Source: Talinum fruticosum
Taxonomy: Eukaryota > Streptophyta > Magnoliopsida > Caryophyllales > Talinaceae
DNA length: 64,000 nucleotides
Direction: 5' to 3'
NCBI GenBank assembly: GCA_021018815.1
Contig: JAITYX010000033.1
Location: forward strand, 744,001-808,000
Positions 11,851-23,344 of the stretch are shown piece after piece. Each line of letters opens with the position of its first letter. Position 1 is the first letter of the stretch. The position numbers were made by a program, and so were the translations under genes. The notes under the pieces were generated by a model. The model was not told the origin of the DNA, ran no database searches, and saw nothing but the letters and a program-made list of their open reading frames with translations.

Positions 11851-13695
11851 GCAGAAAATATGAGCTTTATGAGGTTGCATAGGTGAGATCTGATGTGAAT
11901 GGCCTTTAATTTAGAGGCAATTGGCTCAACTGCCTAGTTTTACTAATAAAGTGGTGCGATATTAATGTCACCCATTTTAGTTATCAGGATTGGAGCGTGA
12001 AATCTGTTTGATCTGCTGGTTATGGTTGATAAATATTTGACATTGACATCCTATATTACTAAAACAGGGTGTTAAGCAAAATTATTTGTTTAGCTAATCT
12101 TAGAAACTACGGCAGTAAGATAGTAAGAAGTTCGCTAATGGAAGGAATAAACATGGACAGTTGGAGTATCACATCTGTATGCTTCGCAGTAAGTTAAATT
12201 TTTTGCCCGCAGTTAGGCTGATTGTTCAAATGCCAATAGCAACAGTAAAAAAGTGGGACGAAGTGAATCCTAATACCTTAAGAAACTGTAAAATTTGATT
12301 TTCATACATAGTTATTAAACTAAGTACTTCACGCACAAAAAATGGGGAAAAAGGAACAAGAAAGATCAATCAAATTGTTACTATCCACGCAGACAATGAA
12401 ACAGCAATGAATAAAAAACATCTTCCCTCCCCTCCAGCAAGCTCAAAGTTGATTTTTGGGTTATTAGGATCAAAACTTTTTGACTAGGTATTGATATTCC
12501 AACTTTAATGAAGTGGGCGATTGGAAATAATAAATTGAGAATAGCCCACCACAACAGAAGAAGTTAATTCTGGACAGCAAAGCTTGGTGGGGGTGTGGAG
12601 TAATGACACTGCCCAAAATGGTCAGCTGGTATGGAATTATAAGGATCATGGTTGGCGAAAATAGAATCATCTTTGGAGCTCATTTATTAAGCACAAATGA
12701 TAGCAAAATCCAAAAGCCCAATGTTAATCTTGGGCAGAGGCAGGGAGTATGGGCTTTTGGGTGTCAACATTTACTGCTCTACATACGATACAAGGTCCAT
12801 ACAAGTTCCAAAAATTTTTGGTTTAAACTTTTAGCTCAATTTTAAGTAGACAATTAAATATCGAGATCTAGAGAAAACGGTGGGTAACCAAAAAAAAGGA
12901 TTCAACTGAAAAAACAAAAAGCCAGTTTCACATGAGTTCGTTTATTGAAAATTAGGGGTTAAGCTTTACATTGTTGGCACATCAATAACAATAGTGAGAC
13001 GTTAAGTTGGATTTAATGTAATGCAATCATCTTGTAGAGGTATCATGATACATAGTTTGCGGTAATCATAATTGCATAAAAAATATTTGATTGTCATACT
13101 CTCATATAACCAAACAAAGTAATGAAAACACGATTCCAAACTTGTTAGCATTGATTACATGCCTAGAAAAACGCTAAATTATTTATTACAATCTATTTTT
13201 AAAGTTACTGTGCAATTTGCATTCTTATTCCTTCTTTGCTCCTTATTTTCTGATTTTAGGAAGTTTTGAGGGTTTTATTTTGTTGCTTTTTTATTTTTAA
13301 ATAGGTTTTTAGAAGATATTCTTTGTTTTTTTCTTTTTTGAAGTTGGTAATGATCTCAATTATTTATTTGTTTTCCCTATTTCTTATTCATAGTTCAATT
13401 ATTTTAACTTTATTTTTTCTTTTTTTCTCTAATTTCATCATGCTTATACGTTTTCCATTTTTCAAATTGCTAAATATATTTGGGTTTTCATAGAAATGCT
13501 AACTTCAAAACCCCCAATCAATCACCTAAGCACCTTAGCTCGTGCTTTTGAAACACGGGGACTAGAAAAAGGTTCCCACTAAACTATATAAATAGCTCCA
13601 CGTAATATTTCATATTCTGGCACTCTCCCAACCCCACCTCTCTACCTCCCCGAAGGAGCAATATAAATAAAAGGAAAAAAAGAGGTGTTCCATAC
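11851..13695. other. Intergenic between MLP gene and MBD9 relic
   Basis: AT-rich with T-runs at 13200-13440. No further MBD9-like exon was found here, so the relic appears to lack everything 3' of its bromodomain-like region. Confidence 0.45.
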
Positions 13696-16600
13696 CTCCT
13701 TTTCATAAGCTAAATCGAAAAGCTGCGTGAATGTATCAGCCAACTAAACCATATAATGTCTCTCCACATCATAAGTGTGTATATTATCCCATAACTGCAA
13801 CACAGCACATTTGTCAAAGAGGAGAATTAAAAATCAATTCTTTTCAAGTCTGTTAATAACAAAAAGCACCAGTTTAACATCCTTGTGAACCTCTCTCTAG
13901 AAGGCACATCTAGAGAAGCCTACCATGGATCATTTGCGTATGCAATGCTAATCATGCACAAACTTCACATCTCTTCAAAAACACAATGTTGAATACATAC
14001 AAGTACTTAGCTAAAGTCCACATTGGAGCAATATGTGATTAACACATAAGTGCAAGTGCCAGGTGGATCACATAAGTGTGCGCACAAGAACCAGCACACA
14101 TATACACTCTCATACTTATGCTTGGAATTGCAAAGTAGATAAACGAGGACATGTTGATTACAGGTTAACTAACAACTGAGTCTCCATAAGGTATATCCCA
14201 CCACCCCCTCCCCAGCAGGGTGCAGGCACATGACCCCAAGGACAATGAATACACTATTCAATTCCAGGGATATTCTACTAGAAGAGAATCCCTGAGAGAA
14301 TCCTGTTCTCTAGCCAAATGCGCCAAAAGACCACCACAAAGCCATGACACTACTAAGCCTACAACTTCTCTTGGCTTGAAATTAATATTCTGTTGTGAAA
14401 TCGGAGTGAGTCCAAGTATACAAAGAGCTAAAGTGTTTTGGGGTGGGAGGGGGAGAGGGAGAATTGATCCATATGTTACAAACACCCTATCTTAAAAAGG
14501 GTTAACTCAGACACAACAGCAACACAAATCAGAGCAGGATAATACACATTCTTAGACCATACAAGTACAAGAAAGTAGGAGCCCGCGAAAGCGGTTAAGC
14601 CTTAAATATTCAATGGACAGGACAAACATATAAAGGAAATGCTAAGTTTGTAGCCCATGTTACGGTAACAAATATATTCATTAACAACCCACTTCAGAAG
14701 CTACCTCATTCATAATTTTTTTAAAAAAAAGAATAAGAAGCTTTGTGTCCCCCCCGGCCCCCCAAGGCATTAGTACTTACTAACCACCAGGATTGAAGAT
14801 ATTGGGTACAAAGAATGTCAAACCTCCAGCCAATAACTAGACCAAACCATTACCCTGAACTCCAGAATCCCGCCAAAGAGGGGTGCAGGGAGGTCATACG
14901 TGTACATTCTCAGAGAGGATGTTCCCCTTAGACCTTGGATTGGAAAGGCATTTGCAGGCTACCACTGAACAAGAAATGAAGCACAGCAGTTTAGTGAGAT
15001 ATTTAGGCTTAGTCTGCTAAATCCAGACCCAAAACAATTGCAATAATGATTTTCAGCGGGCATCAACAGTGCAAACATCACTCTTGAAGCAAATGCTGAA
15101 GCTATGTTTGTACTTCAACCTCCAACTAATGATCTCCTGGATGCACTAATCTGAAGTCCCAAACACTTATGAGTGTCATTCACTTCTTTTCAAAGAATTA
15201 TAAGTCAAGATTCATATGTGTACTTCTGACATTTGTTGAGTCAACTCAAGCCCACAACATTAGCCTATTTGCCTGGGGCATATGACAAAGTACTTTTACA
15301 TTAGTCATCATTAAAATAGTAATGAAAGTAACAATGATGAGAAGCTAAGACGATAACAATAAAGAGAACCGCCACAAAAACATGATAATTGCTCTTATTT
15401 AGCTCTAACTACAAACAGTAGCTATTTCTGTAGTTATTAGCAGTTTCCCAAGAAAGAAACATGTTCGTGCTCTAATTGAATAGATTGTGAAGATAAAGAT
15501 TTCAGCTAATAGGATGATTGAACTACCCTCTAGAAGATCATAGACTGATTATGGGAAGTTCATAATTTCAAATATTACAAACCAAAAGCAACAGACACAA
15601 TGAAGCCACCTGCACAGACATTCAGTATACTTCAGAGCACAAATAGAAAAATAGCTGGATAATATGCTTGTACAAAAATCCTATCAACCCCTGTATCCAA
15701 AAATTGTTTTAAACAAACATATACATGTGGAGAGAAAAAATGGTGGCTTTAACATCAGACAACTGAGACTTGCAAGAAAAATTATAGTTTTAGAAAAGGT
15801 AGAAAGAACTAGTTAACAAGTTTGAGAGTACCTACCTCCCGTACATCATGACAAAAAGCTTCATGTGATCCCCCATAGGCCTTAACTGCCAATTTGCAAT
15901 CAATAGTCCTAAAGTCGAAAGGACAAAATATCGACGATGAAGAGTCACATATTCCATTGGAGAAAAACTTGCAGAAGCTATCAAACAAAGAGGCTATGTG
16001 ACGTGATACAATCTGGCACAGCTTTGAACTGATGTCAGGCAACGATAAATTGTGGTTCTCATTAGTTTCACTATGAGGATGCTTTTTCACACGTTCACCA
16101 AGCTCATATTCCAGCACAGACAACACAGCCCTCTGCATCAATCAAAAGCAACATACAATATATGAGTGGATGTGCAAGTAGCAAATAAAGCATCACTCAA
16201 GATTCCATTCACAAGCATGGTAAATCAGAGTTAGGCAAGCAGAAAACTGAAGCTTTAATTCACAGAAGTACAATTTCATGCTCAAGAAAAGTAGATTCCA
16301 GAGAGTAGAACAGAAAAAGGGAGGAATACTAACTAACATGGGGAAAATTGTACAGAAAGCAAGCTAGTCAATTGAGCAGACACACACAGATAATTGAATG
16401 ACCAAAATCTTAGCACATACTGGTCACATGCTTTTAATGATAGAATTACAAAATCAGCAGAGCTAACTCATAGATATTGACTCAGACAACACTTAAGAAA
16501 ATTGATCGAAGTCATGAAAAAAAGGATCCCGGATATGCTTTGTCTCAAGGGGATCGAGAAACCACTATTAAGTTATAAGGGCTTGGGAGGTTGAACTTTT

Positions 16601-18320
16601 GGTGAATACTGAATAGGAAGGCACGCTGTGTCATGAAAAAACCGGGGACGATGAGCAAGAATTTGACCAAGAATGCAACAAATGAGCTCATGTTCAATGC
16701 AGGCAGCTCTAAAAATGCCGCTCTTTAGTGACTTTATGACGAATGCCTAAATGGAATATCAAACTGCCAGTAAGGGCTACATCGGATTGAAGTATTTCCA
16801 ATAAGAATCAATGGCAGTTAAATATGGCTAGGAATTTGAGTTTTCCAATTTGTGGGGCCAAAGAAAATGCGGAAAAGAATTCTTTTATCCAACTTTTCTG
16901 TAGTGGATCTCTTTACCTCGAAAGGCTTGCTGGATGTGCGTGCATTATCTTGTGGGCTCATTCCAGTTTTGCTCCTTTCATTTTCCTTTATGAAACACAC
17001 TCAAACACCCCCCGCACACACAAAAAGGGTTAACGATTATTTGAACCACATCAGATACCTCACAGAGATAACTTTATGATTGCCCTCCTATATTGAGGAA
17101 ACTTCGTATATATATGATTTAGAGGGGGGAAGGAATTCCTTGTCCCTATGATAACATATGCAGACAACAGCAGGAAACACCTCAGCACCTAAATCAGATT
17201 TTCATGTTCATATAAGTGCATTACATAACATATCTATATGCTTAGTTTGCACTTTTATGCAAACAGATAAGTATTCCACCCACAGCTACCAGTAATTCTT
17301 AAGAGTAGAGACCCCTCTAGAACTCACACGATGATAACAATAAGCCTCTAGCTATACTAGAGTAATTCTCATTCCCCCTGCCAGACCCGTGCCATACAGA
17401 CAACATGGACATAGGTACAACATTGAAACTAATAGGGCATTAGAGATGTAAATCATCATTAATTTACAATAATATCTCTAATACCCTATTAGAAACATTT
17501 CATGCCAGGCTGGAGACCCGTAAATTTTATCGAAGATAGCCGAGTGTGACACTTGTACCCACGCCCAGATAACTTTATCCATGCAATCAAACTCTCACAC
17601 GCTACCTTAAGCACGACTAGAAAGAGCCAAAAGAAACCAACGGAGGTTGGTTCGGTTTAACTCATTTGACACTTGTTCTCCTTAAGCAAGATTCCAATTA
17701 AGTTTGAGTTATATATATAGATGAAAAAAATCGGACCCATGTAATTTAGATATACTACCTTGGTAGGACCAACGACATTTCCCTTGTATAGTTGCTAACT
17801 GATTGAACGCTCAAGTCTCTTTCTAGCCCTGGCTGGAGGGTTCTTCTCCAGTGCATCATAAACACGTTTTCTTATCCTTGATCCAACATTTGTAGGCATA
17901 TGACGAACAGGTGATATTGCCTCCGCCCACTCGGGCAATTCACCATTGTCGCCCATCATCAATTGATCTCCGCCTACATCAAGATTTAAGCATAATTATG
18001 AGCATGAATTTGAAATAACCAGATCACAGAAAGAACTCAAAACAGCATTTACCCCAGAATTTCAAGATTTTTCTATCTAAATCTACCCAATTAAAGTATC
18101 AGCTTGGGTTGATTGACTGTGCTGACTAATCCTCTTCCCATTGAGTATGATTTAACCCACAAATAAAAACCCTAATTCCAAGAAACTGGCGATTAGACAT
18201 TCCAACATCGAGGGATCCTAAATGCTACGTATATCGAGGAGCCTGAGAAATCGAAGGACTGACCTTGTTAGAATTGCGAGCTTCAAGAGTTTGAATGAGA
18301 ATTTAAACTTGAAAAAAGGA
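13696..18320 (-). pseudogene. MBD9-like gene fragment with two nonsense codons
   Basis: MBD9 proteins are large plant chromatin factors that act with SWR1-type remodelling; this is only a fragment of one. Four minus-strand pieces are visible. A possible 5' leader exon ends at 18264 (AAG|GTCAGT). An exon at 17973-17759 reads MMGDNGELPEWAEAISPVRH and PTNVGSRIRKRVYDALEKNP, and ends at KGNVVGPTK|GTAGTA. An exon at 16132-15836 (99 codons, phase 0 both ends) starts RAVLSVLEYEL and ends RTIDCKLAVKAYGGSHEAFC then HDVREV. An exon at 13794-13696 (33 codons) reads LWDNIHTYDVERHYMV, stop, LADTFTQLFDLAYEKE. Stops: a TAG after LERSIS in the 17.8-kb exon and a TAG in the 13.7-kb exon. Splice sites and phases are intact. 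MBD9 itself exceeds 2000 residues, so both ends are missing. The identity rests on remembered family motifs. Confidence 0.7.
17429..17492. repeat. Short 64-bp hairpin in an intron of the MBD9 relic
   Basis: Left arm ctaatagggcattagagat pairs with the right arm, whose reverse complement is ctaatagggtattagagat. The centre is AT-rich with partial pairing. It has the size of a tiny foldback element or precursor-like hairpin. Confidence 0.6.
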
Positions 18321-19279
18321 AGATTTACAAAGATGGTGTAATTTACAATCACTCCCTCAGTCATTAATTTTACACTTTAGTTATCAATTTAGAAAGTAAA
18401 AAGACAACTACACCCTCTCTCTCTCTCCTCCCCTCTCTCTCTGTCTTTCTCTCATTTCCTCTCTCTCCCTTACATTTCTTTCTGTTGTTTTAAATAAAAA
18501 TAAAAAGTTAATTATTATTATAGATAAAAAAATTAATTATTTATATTATAGATAATTTTTAAAATTTTTTAATAAAAAATTATTTTATATTTTATTATTA
18601 AAAGTTTTTTAAGTACCATTATGTGTTTTGATTATGATAAATAGATTATTTTTTTAAAATAAAAAATAATATATTTATTTTTATGATCTGATTTTAAATA
18701 AAATTTAAAATTTAAAATTATTTTTATAAAATTTTTATTTTTATTTTAGTTTTCTTATTTTAACTGAAAAATATAAACATTTTAAATTTTATAATGATAA
18801 ATTTAAATTTTAAATTTTATTTAAAATAAGATCATAAAATTGAATATATGATTTTTTATTCAAAAAATAAATTAATTTATTTATAATAATCAAAACACAT
18901 AATGGTATTAAAAAAGTTCTAATAATAAAATAAAATTTAAAATATGAATAATATTTTTATTGAAAGTTTTTTTAAAAAATTTATAACATAAATAATTAAT
19001 TTTTTATCTATAATAATTAATTTTTTTATTTTTTTAAAAAAATAAAAAATATATAAGAGAGAGAGGGAGAAGGGGAGAGAGAGACACAGAGAGAAGGGGG
19101 AGGAGAGAGATAAAAGGGGGAGGAGAGAGAAGGAGAAAGACTAAAAGAGAGAGAGAGAGGAAGGATTGAGAAAAGGAGGGGGTATGGATGTCTTTTTAGT
19201 TTTAAAAGATAATAAAGTGTAAATTTGATGATTAAAAGCGTAACTGTAAATTAAAATGTCAGTTCTTTGTAAATCTCCC
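18318..19279. mobile_element. Foldback element / large inverted repeat, ~960 bp
   Basis: The left end ggaagatttacaaag matches the reverse complement of the right end (gggagatttacaaag). The arms then pair through most of their length: aatttacactttagttatc with its counterpart at about 19205, a shared aaaaagaca block, CT-rich (18412-18478) against GA-rich (19050-19180) runs, and a tttgattatgataaa/tttataataatcaaa pair about 100-150 bases either side of the axis near 18790. There is no ORF. The ends lie just upstream of the MBD9 relic's first exon. A target duplication is not certain. Confidence 0.8.
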
Positions 19280-20480
19280 TAAAATAAAATACTATCTGAA
19301 GATCTCATTGAATCCTCTTTGGATCAAAAATTGTCAGATTCCCCCGCCCCCTGGTGCCCTGTAAATTTCCTGCCATTTTGTAACTTTGTATTCTTCCTAT
19401 GCTGTTCTCCACACTTAACTCATATACCAAAATTATTATTAGATATGAAGTTTAAATTCAATCTATATTTATCATATGTTATTTTTATATCAAACTTTAA
19501 ATATGGAAAACAAATTGAACAAATACATAAAAATGATGTATGATTACGAAACAATACTAAAGAAAACAAATTAACAATTAATATAAGTTACAAATTTTTT
19601 CCCTTTAAGAAAAAAATATATACATATAAAAAATCGAATAATTCTAGATATATTATCCATACTTTTATTTTGGTATCCATTCTTAAACTCCATTTCATAT
19701 AAAAAATTTTTAAAATGTTATTATAGAGAAAATATGCACAAGAATTTAACCACTTGTAATGTAATGTATGATTGAATGTAATCAATCCTATAATATAAAC
19801 AAATTTATAATAATTATGTTTGGATTATCTTGAATTGTATGAGAGTATTGTAATTAAATAAGTAATCATGATCACCGCAAAACTATATGATGATGATTGC
19901 TTCACATGGCTGATTGTTGCATTATATTGTCATTACACTAATTACATCTAACATAACATCACATAAATATCGAAACTGTGGTTAATTGTATTATATTAAC
20001 ATCACATTAATGTAACATAACATCATATAAATATCCAAAGTATCATGATTCATGTCTACCGTATGAAAAATACGCTTCTTTTTGTGCACAACGAGGTACA
20101 AAGTCTATTTCTAATAAATTCAAGTCTAACTTTAGATATAAATAGATAGGAAATTGACAATATAGATTTGGAATTTAAACCCAAACATTTAATAAAGGCC
20201 ACAATACCAGTTTGTTTTTATTGAAGCATATCGCTTATAACTACTTGTCGTTCTTTACTGTTTTTTAGTATTTATTGTTAACTTCTTCTCTACTTATAAT
20301 TTCTTACCACTCAGTAATATTTATTCTGGTATTATACATATAATTTTTTTCATACTTTCAATAAATATAATCTAGAAGTTCTTAGAGAAATACGTGGAGC
20401 CAGGCTCAATCAAAACCCTTCCCCTCCCCCTTCGCTCACGTGTATGCCACGTCCTCCTCTTCTTTTTAATTAAATTAAAC
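19280..20480. other. AT-rich intergenic, upstream of the coiled-coil gene
   Basis: No gene or clear element. The last 100 bases become CT-rich as the 5' leader of the next gene is approached. Confidence 0.5.
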
Positions 20481-20486
20481 TACAAC

Positions 20487-20720
20487 TCTCTCTCTCTCTC
20501 TCTCTCTATATCTCTCTTAAACTTGCTTTGCTTTCCCTCTCAAGACGTCCAAAAACAAAGCAAAGTACCAAACCTTCCAAAAAACAAAATCAACTTCACA
20601 TCTTTCCACTCAAATGACTCATTAAATCATCATCTCCTGAGTTTCTCTTCTTTCATAAAGTTCCATTGTAGGGTAGGCTAAAGGCTCAGCAGTCCATCCC
20701 TCTCTCTTTCTCTCTCTCTC
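20487..20720 (+). promoter_or_regulatory. CT-rich leader/promoter-proximal tracts
   Basis: A (CT)n run at about 20487-20515 and another at about 20698-20720 precede the coiled-coil gene by 280-500 bases. Such pyrimidine tracts are common in plant core promoters and leaders. The transcription start cannot be fixed. Confidence 0.4.
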
Positions 20721-20995
20721 TACCCTATTTTTTTAGCAAACCTAGGTTTGATCTTCTGCACTTTTAATGCAAGATTGTACTCGTCTGTAATCTTACCCTC
20801 TCTAAGAGTTATACTCCATAATCACACTTTACTAATAATATAAATACCCAGAAACAGAAAAAGGGGTATGATCATCCCCATTCCCATCGTCATCATCACC
20901 AACTTATTATTCAACCATCTTCCTCAAAGACTTCGGAGGAGATTTGAAGGCTGCCCTGTTTCTGCGTGTGTTCAAAATCTTAAGAGAATCTGACA

Positions 20996-23267
20996 ATGCC
21001 AAGGCAAAAACCCACCAAATCCCGGAAAAAGAACTGGTGGGCATTGCAAAATCAGAAAGAGAGTGTCATCTTCTTCGTCCTCATCGTCAGCAGTGAAGAA
21101 TTACAGGCTCAAACGGGCGATTTTGGTGGGGAAAAGGGCGGGTTCGAGTACGCCAGTGCCTACTTGGAAGGTGATAATGGCTTCAGGATCAAAGTCACCT
21201 GTGCAAAAGTTACAGAATTTTGAGTATGGAGTTAAGTATCATGGAAAGGATAGCGGTGGGGTAATTGGTAGTGGTAATCATAAGGGGAAGGACGGGTTTT
21301 CAGCAAGGAAATTGGCTGCTACTTTGTGGGAGATTAATGGGTTGCATTCTCCAGGTGGTGGTGGTGGTGGTGGTGGAGTGAGAGAGGAGAATTTTGAAGA
21401 AAGGAGAGAGAAAGATAGAGGGAGAAAGAGTTCTGACAGAGTTGGGTTGCTGGATCAACACCCTCATAGCCCTGTTTGTGAGGTCAGTTTTTTTTTTTTT
21501 TTTATAAAAAAATTGAAGCGGGATATTTGGTTTACATTTTTGCTTGAATTATTTTTGTTATTGGCAGAAGTTTGATGGATCTAAAGTGGGAGGTCAGAGA
21601 AGAAGATCTTCAGCAGCTTCACAGAAGCTTCAGATCACTGAGTACATTGCAGGAGGAGAGCCAGACACTGCTGGCAAATCCAGCTCCATTGAGGCAAACC
21701 CTTCACTCTCATCCTTTTTATTTTTGTTCTGTTTTACAAAATCCCTTTTGAAACGAAATGCTTGTTTTTCTCACTCTGATCTTCTGTATGACTGAAAATT
21801 ACTTGTATTTTGATGTGATGTATGCCAAATTTGGTTATGTGGTCACAAATATTGTTCCCCTGCTTCCATGGACGTCAAAATTCTGACTGTCAATTTTTGT
21901 CAAATTTAAGGCAAAAAGTTGGTGGTTTTGGGACCATAAGTGAAGGCTCAATCACCTTTTGGTTGATAGTGAGAGTGGAGAGGATGAAAGAGAAAATGTT
22001 TGTTGATCTGAGTTCAGTTTAATTTGCAGGTGGCCAGCCACTGCCCAGGAGAGAATAATTCGAGCTTCAAGACCCGTTTGAAGGATGTCAACAACTGCCT
22101 ACTTGCCTCAAAAGAACTTGTCAAAGCCTTGTTCCGAATTCTCTCCCAGGAGGAGCAACATTCATCAGAGATAACCCTGGTTTCGGCTTTGAGGGTTGAG
22201 CTGGACCGAGCTAGGCTCCAAATTGATCAGTTGATCCATGACCATCGGTATAATTCCAGTCAAACCGATACCCTTTTGAAGCAGTTAGCTGAGGAGAAGG
22301 CGGCTTGGAAGAGCAAAGAGAAAGAGAGGGTTAAAGAAGCTGTTTCATCCATTGCAAGAGAGCTTGATCTGGAGAGGAAGTTGAGAAGGCAAGCTGAGAG
22401 ACTAAACAAGAGGCTCGGAGTGGAGTTGAGTGATTCCAGGGCTCATTTGTTGAGGATAATGAAGGAGCTTGAGGGAGAGAAAAGGGCAAAGGAGATATTG
22501 GAGCAAACTTGTGATGAGTTAGCACGAGGTATTGGAGAGGAGAGAGTTGAGGTGGAGGAGTTGAAAAGAGAGAGGGAGAAAGTCCGCGAAGAGGTGGAAA
22601 GAGAAAGAAAAATGCTCCAACTTGCTGACGTGCTTCGCGAGGAGAGAGTTCAGATGAAGCTTACAGAGGCTAGGTATGAATATGAGGAGAAGAACGAGGC
22701 TTTAGAGAGGTTAAAGACCGAGCTTGAAATGTACTTTAATAACCAAGGAAGGAATGAAAATGGAGATCATGGGCAGCCTGATTTTGACAGGAAAATAGAC
22801 TTTGTTAGGAAAACACACCTTGGGTCATTCAGTAATGGGGAGAATGAGGGTGGGGTGGATGAAGACGCGGGAGAAGATTCGGGGAAAGCGAGCTTCACTC
22901 AATAGAGCTAAGCATGGACAACAACAACAAGAGCTTCAAATGGAGCTTTGTTTGTGATGGACCGAATCAGGGCGAGTCAAGAAGACCCTCAATTGATGAA
23001 GTATTCAAAGGGAGGAGATCACTTTCAGAAAAAGTTCAGTGGGAAAACATCTGTTTGCAGAGAACAACTTCTGATGGGATAGAATGGGATTTCACAACTG
23101 CTAAAAAGCAGGGAAATGTTGATGGGTTTGATAAAGGAATTAGGTCATCCTGTGAAGGATCTGCCTGTGAAAGTCCAGCCATGTCTAGTGGGAAATCCTC
23201 CTGCCTTAGAGAGGCCTGCTCCACGATCCTGCAAGATTTGGCTTCAAGGAGAGATGGACCAATTTGA
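20996..23267 (+). CDS. At5g41620-like coiled-coil protein, three exons, two frameshifts
   Basis: Members of this plant family (annotated as USO1-like or At5g41620-like) have no firmly known role. Exon 1 (20996-21482) starts MPRQKPTKSRKK and, in another frame, carries the family block RAILVGKRAGSSTPVPTWK and ARKLAATLWEIN. Exon 2 (21568-21693) reads KFDGSKVGGQRRRSSAASQK. Exon 3 (from 22030) has FKTRLKDVNNCLLASKELVK, then a long coiled coil (VSALRVELDRARLQIDQLIH, EERVQMKLTEARYEYEEKNE). Two defects are seen. MPRQ is out of frame with the RAILVGKR block, with the shift between 20996 and about 21050. The frame also shifts at the GGGG run 22881-22884, after which ESELHSIELSMDNNNKSFKW continues in another frame to 23267. 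Otherwise codons and splice phases are well kept. The C-terminal tail after 23160 does not resemble relatives. Either a recent pseudogene or a gene with assembly indels. Confidence 0.8.
21694..22029 (+). other. GC-AG intron of the coiled-coil gene
   Basis: Exon 2 can only join exon 3 in phase after ...SSSIE at GAG|GCAAAC, which is a GC donor. The acceptor is TTTGCAG|GTGGCC. No GT donor close by keeps the frame. Confidence 0.6.
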
Positions 23268-23344
23268 AAGAAGCAGAAATTGTAGACCTGACAAAACTAA
23301 CCCATACCCATCACCCAACTTCAACAACCACCTGCTGTCCTAAA

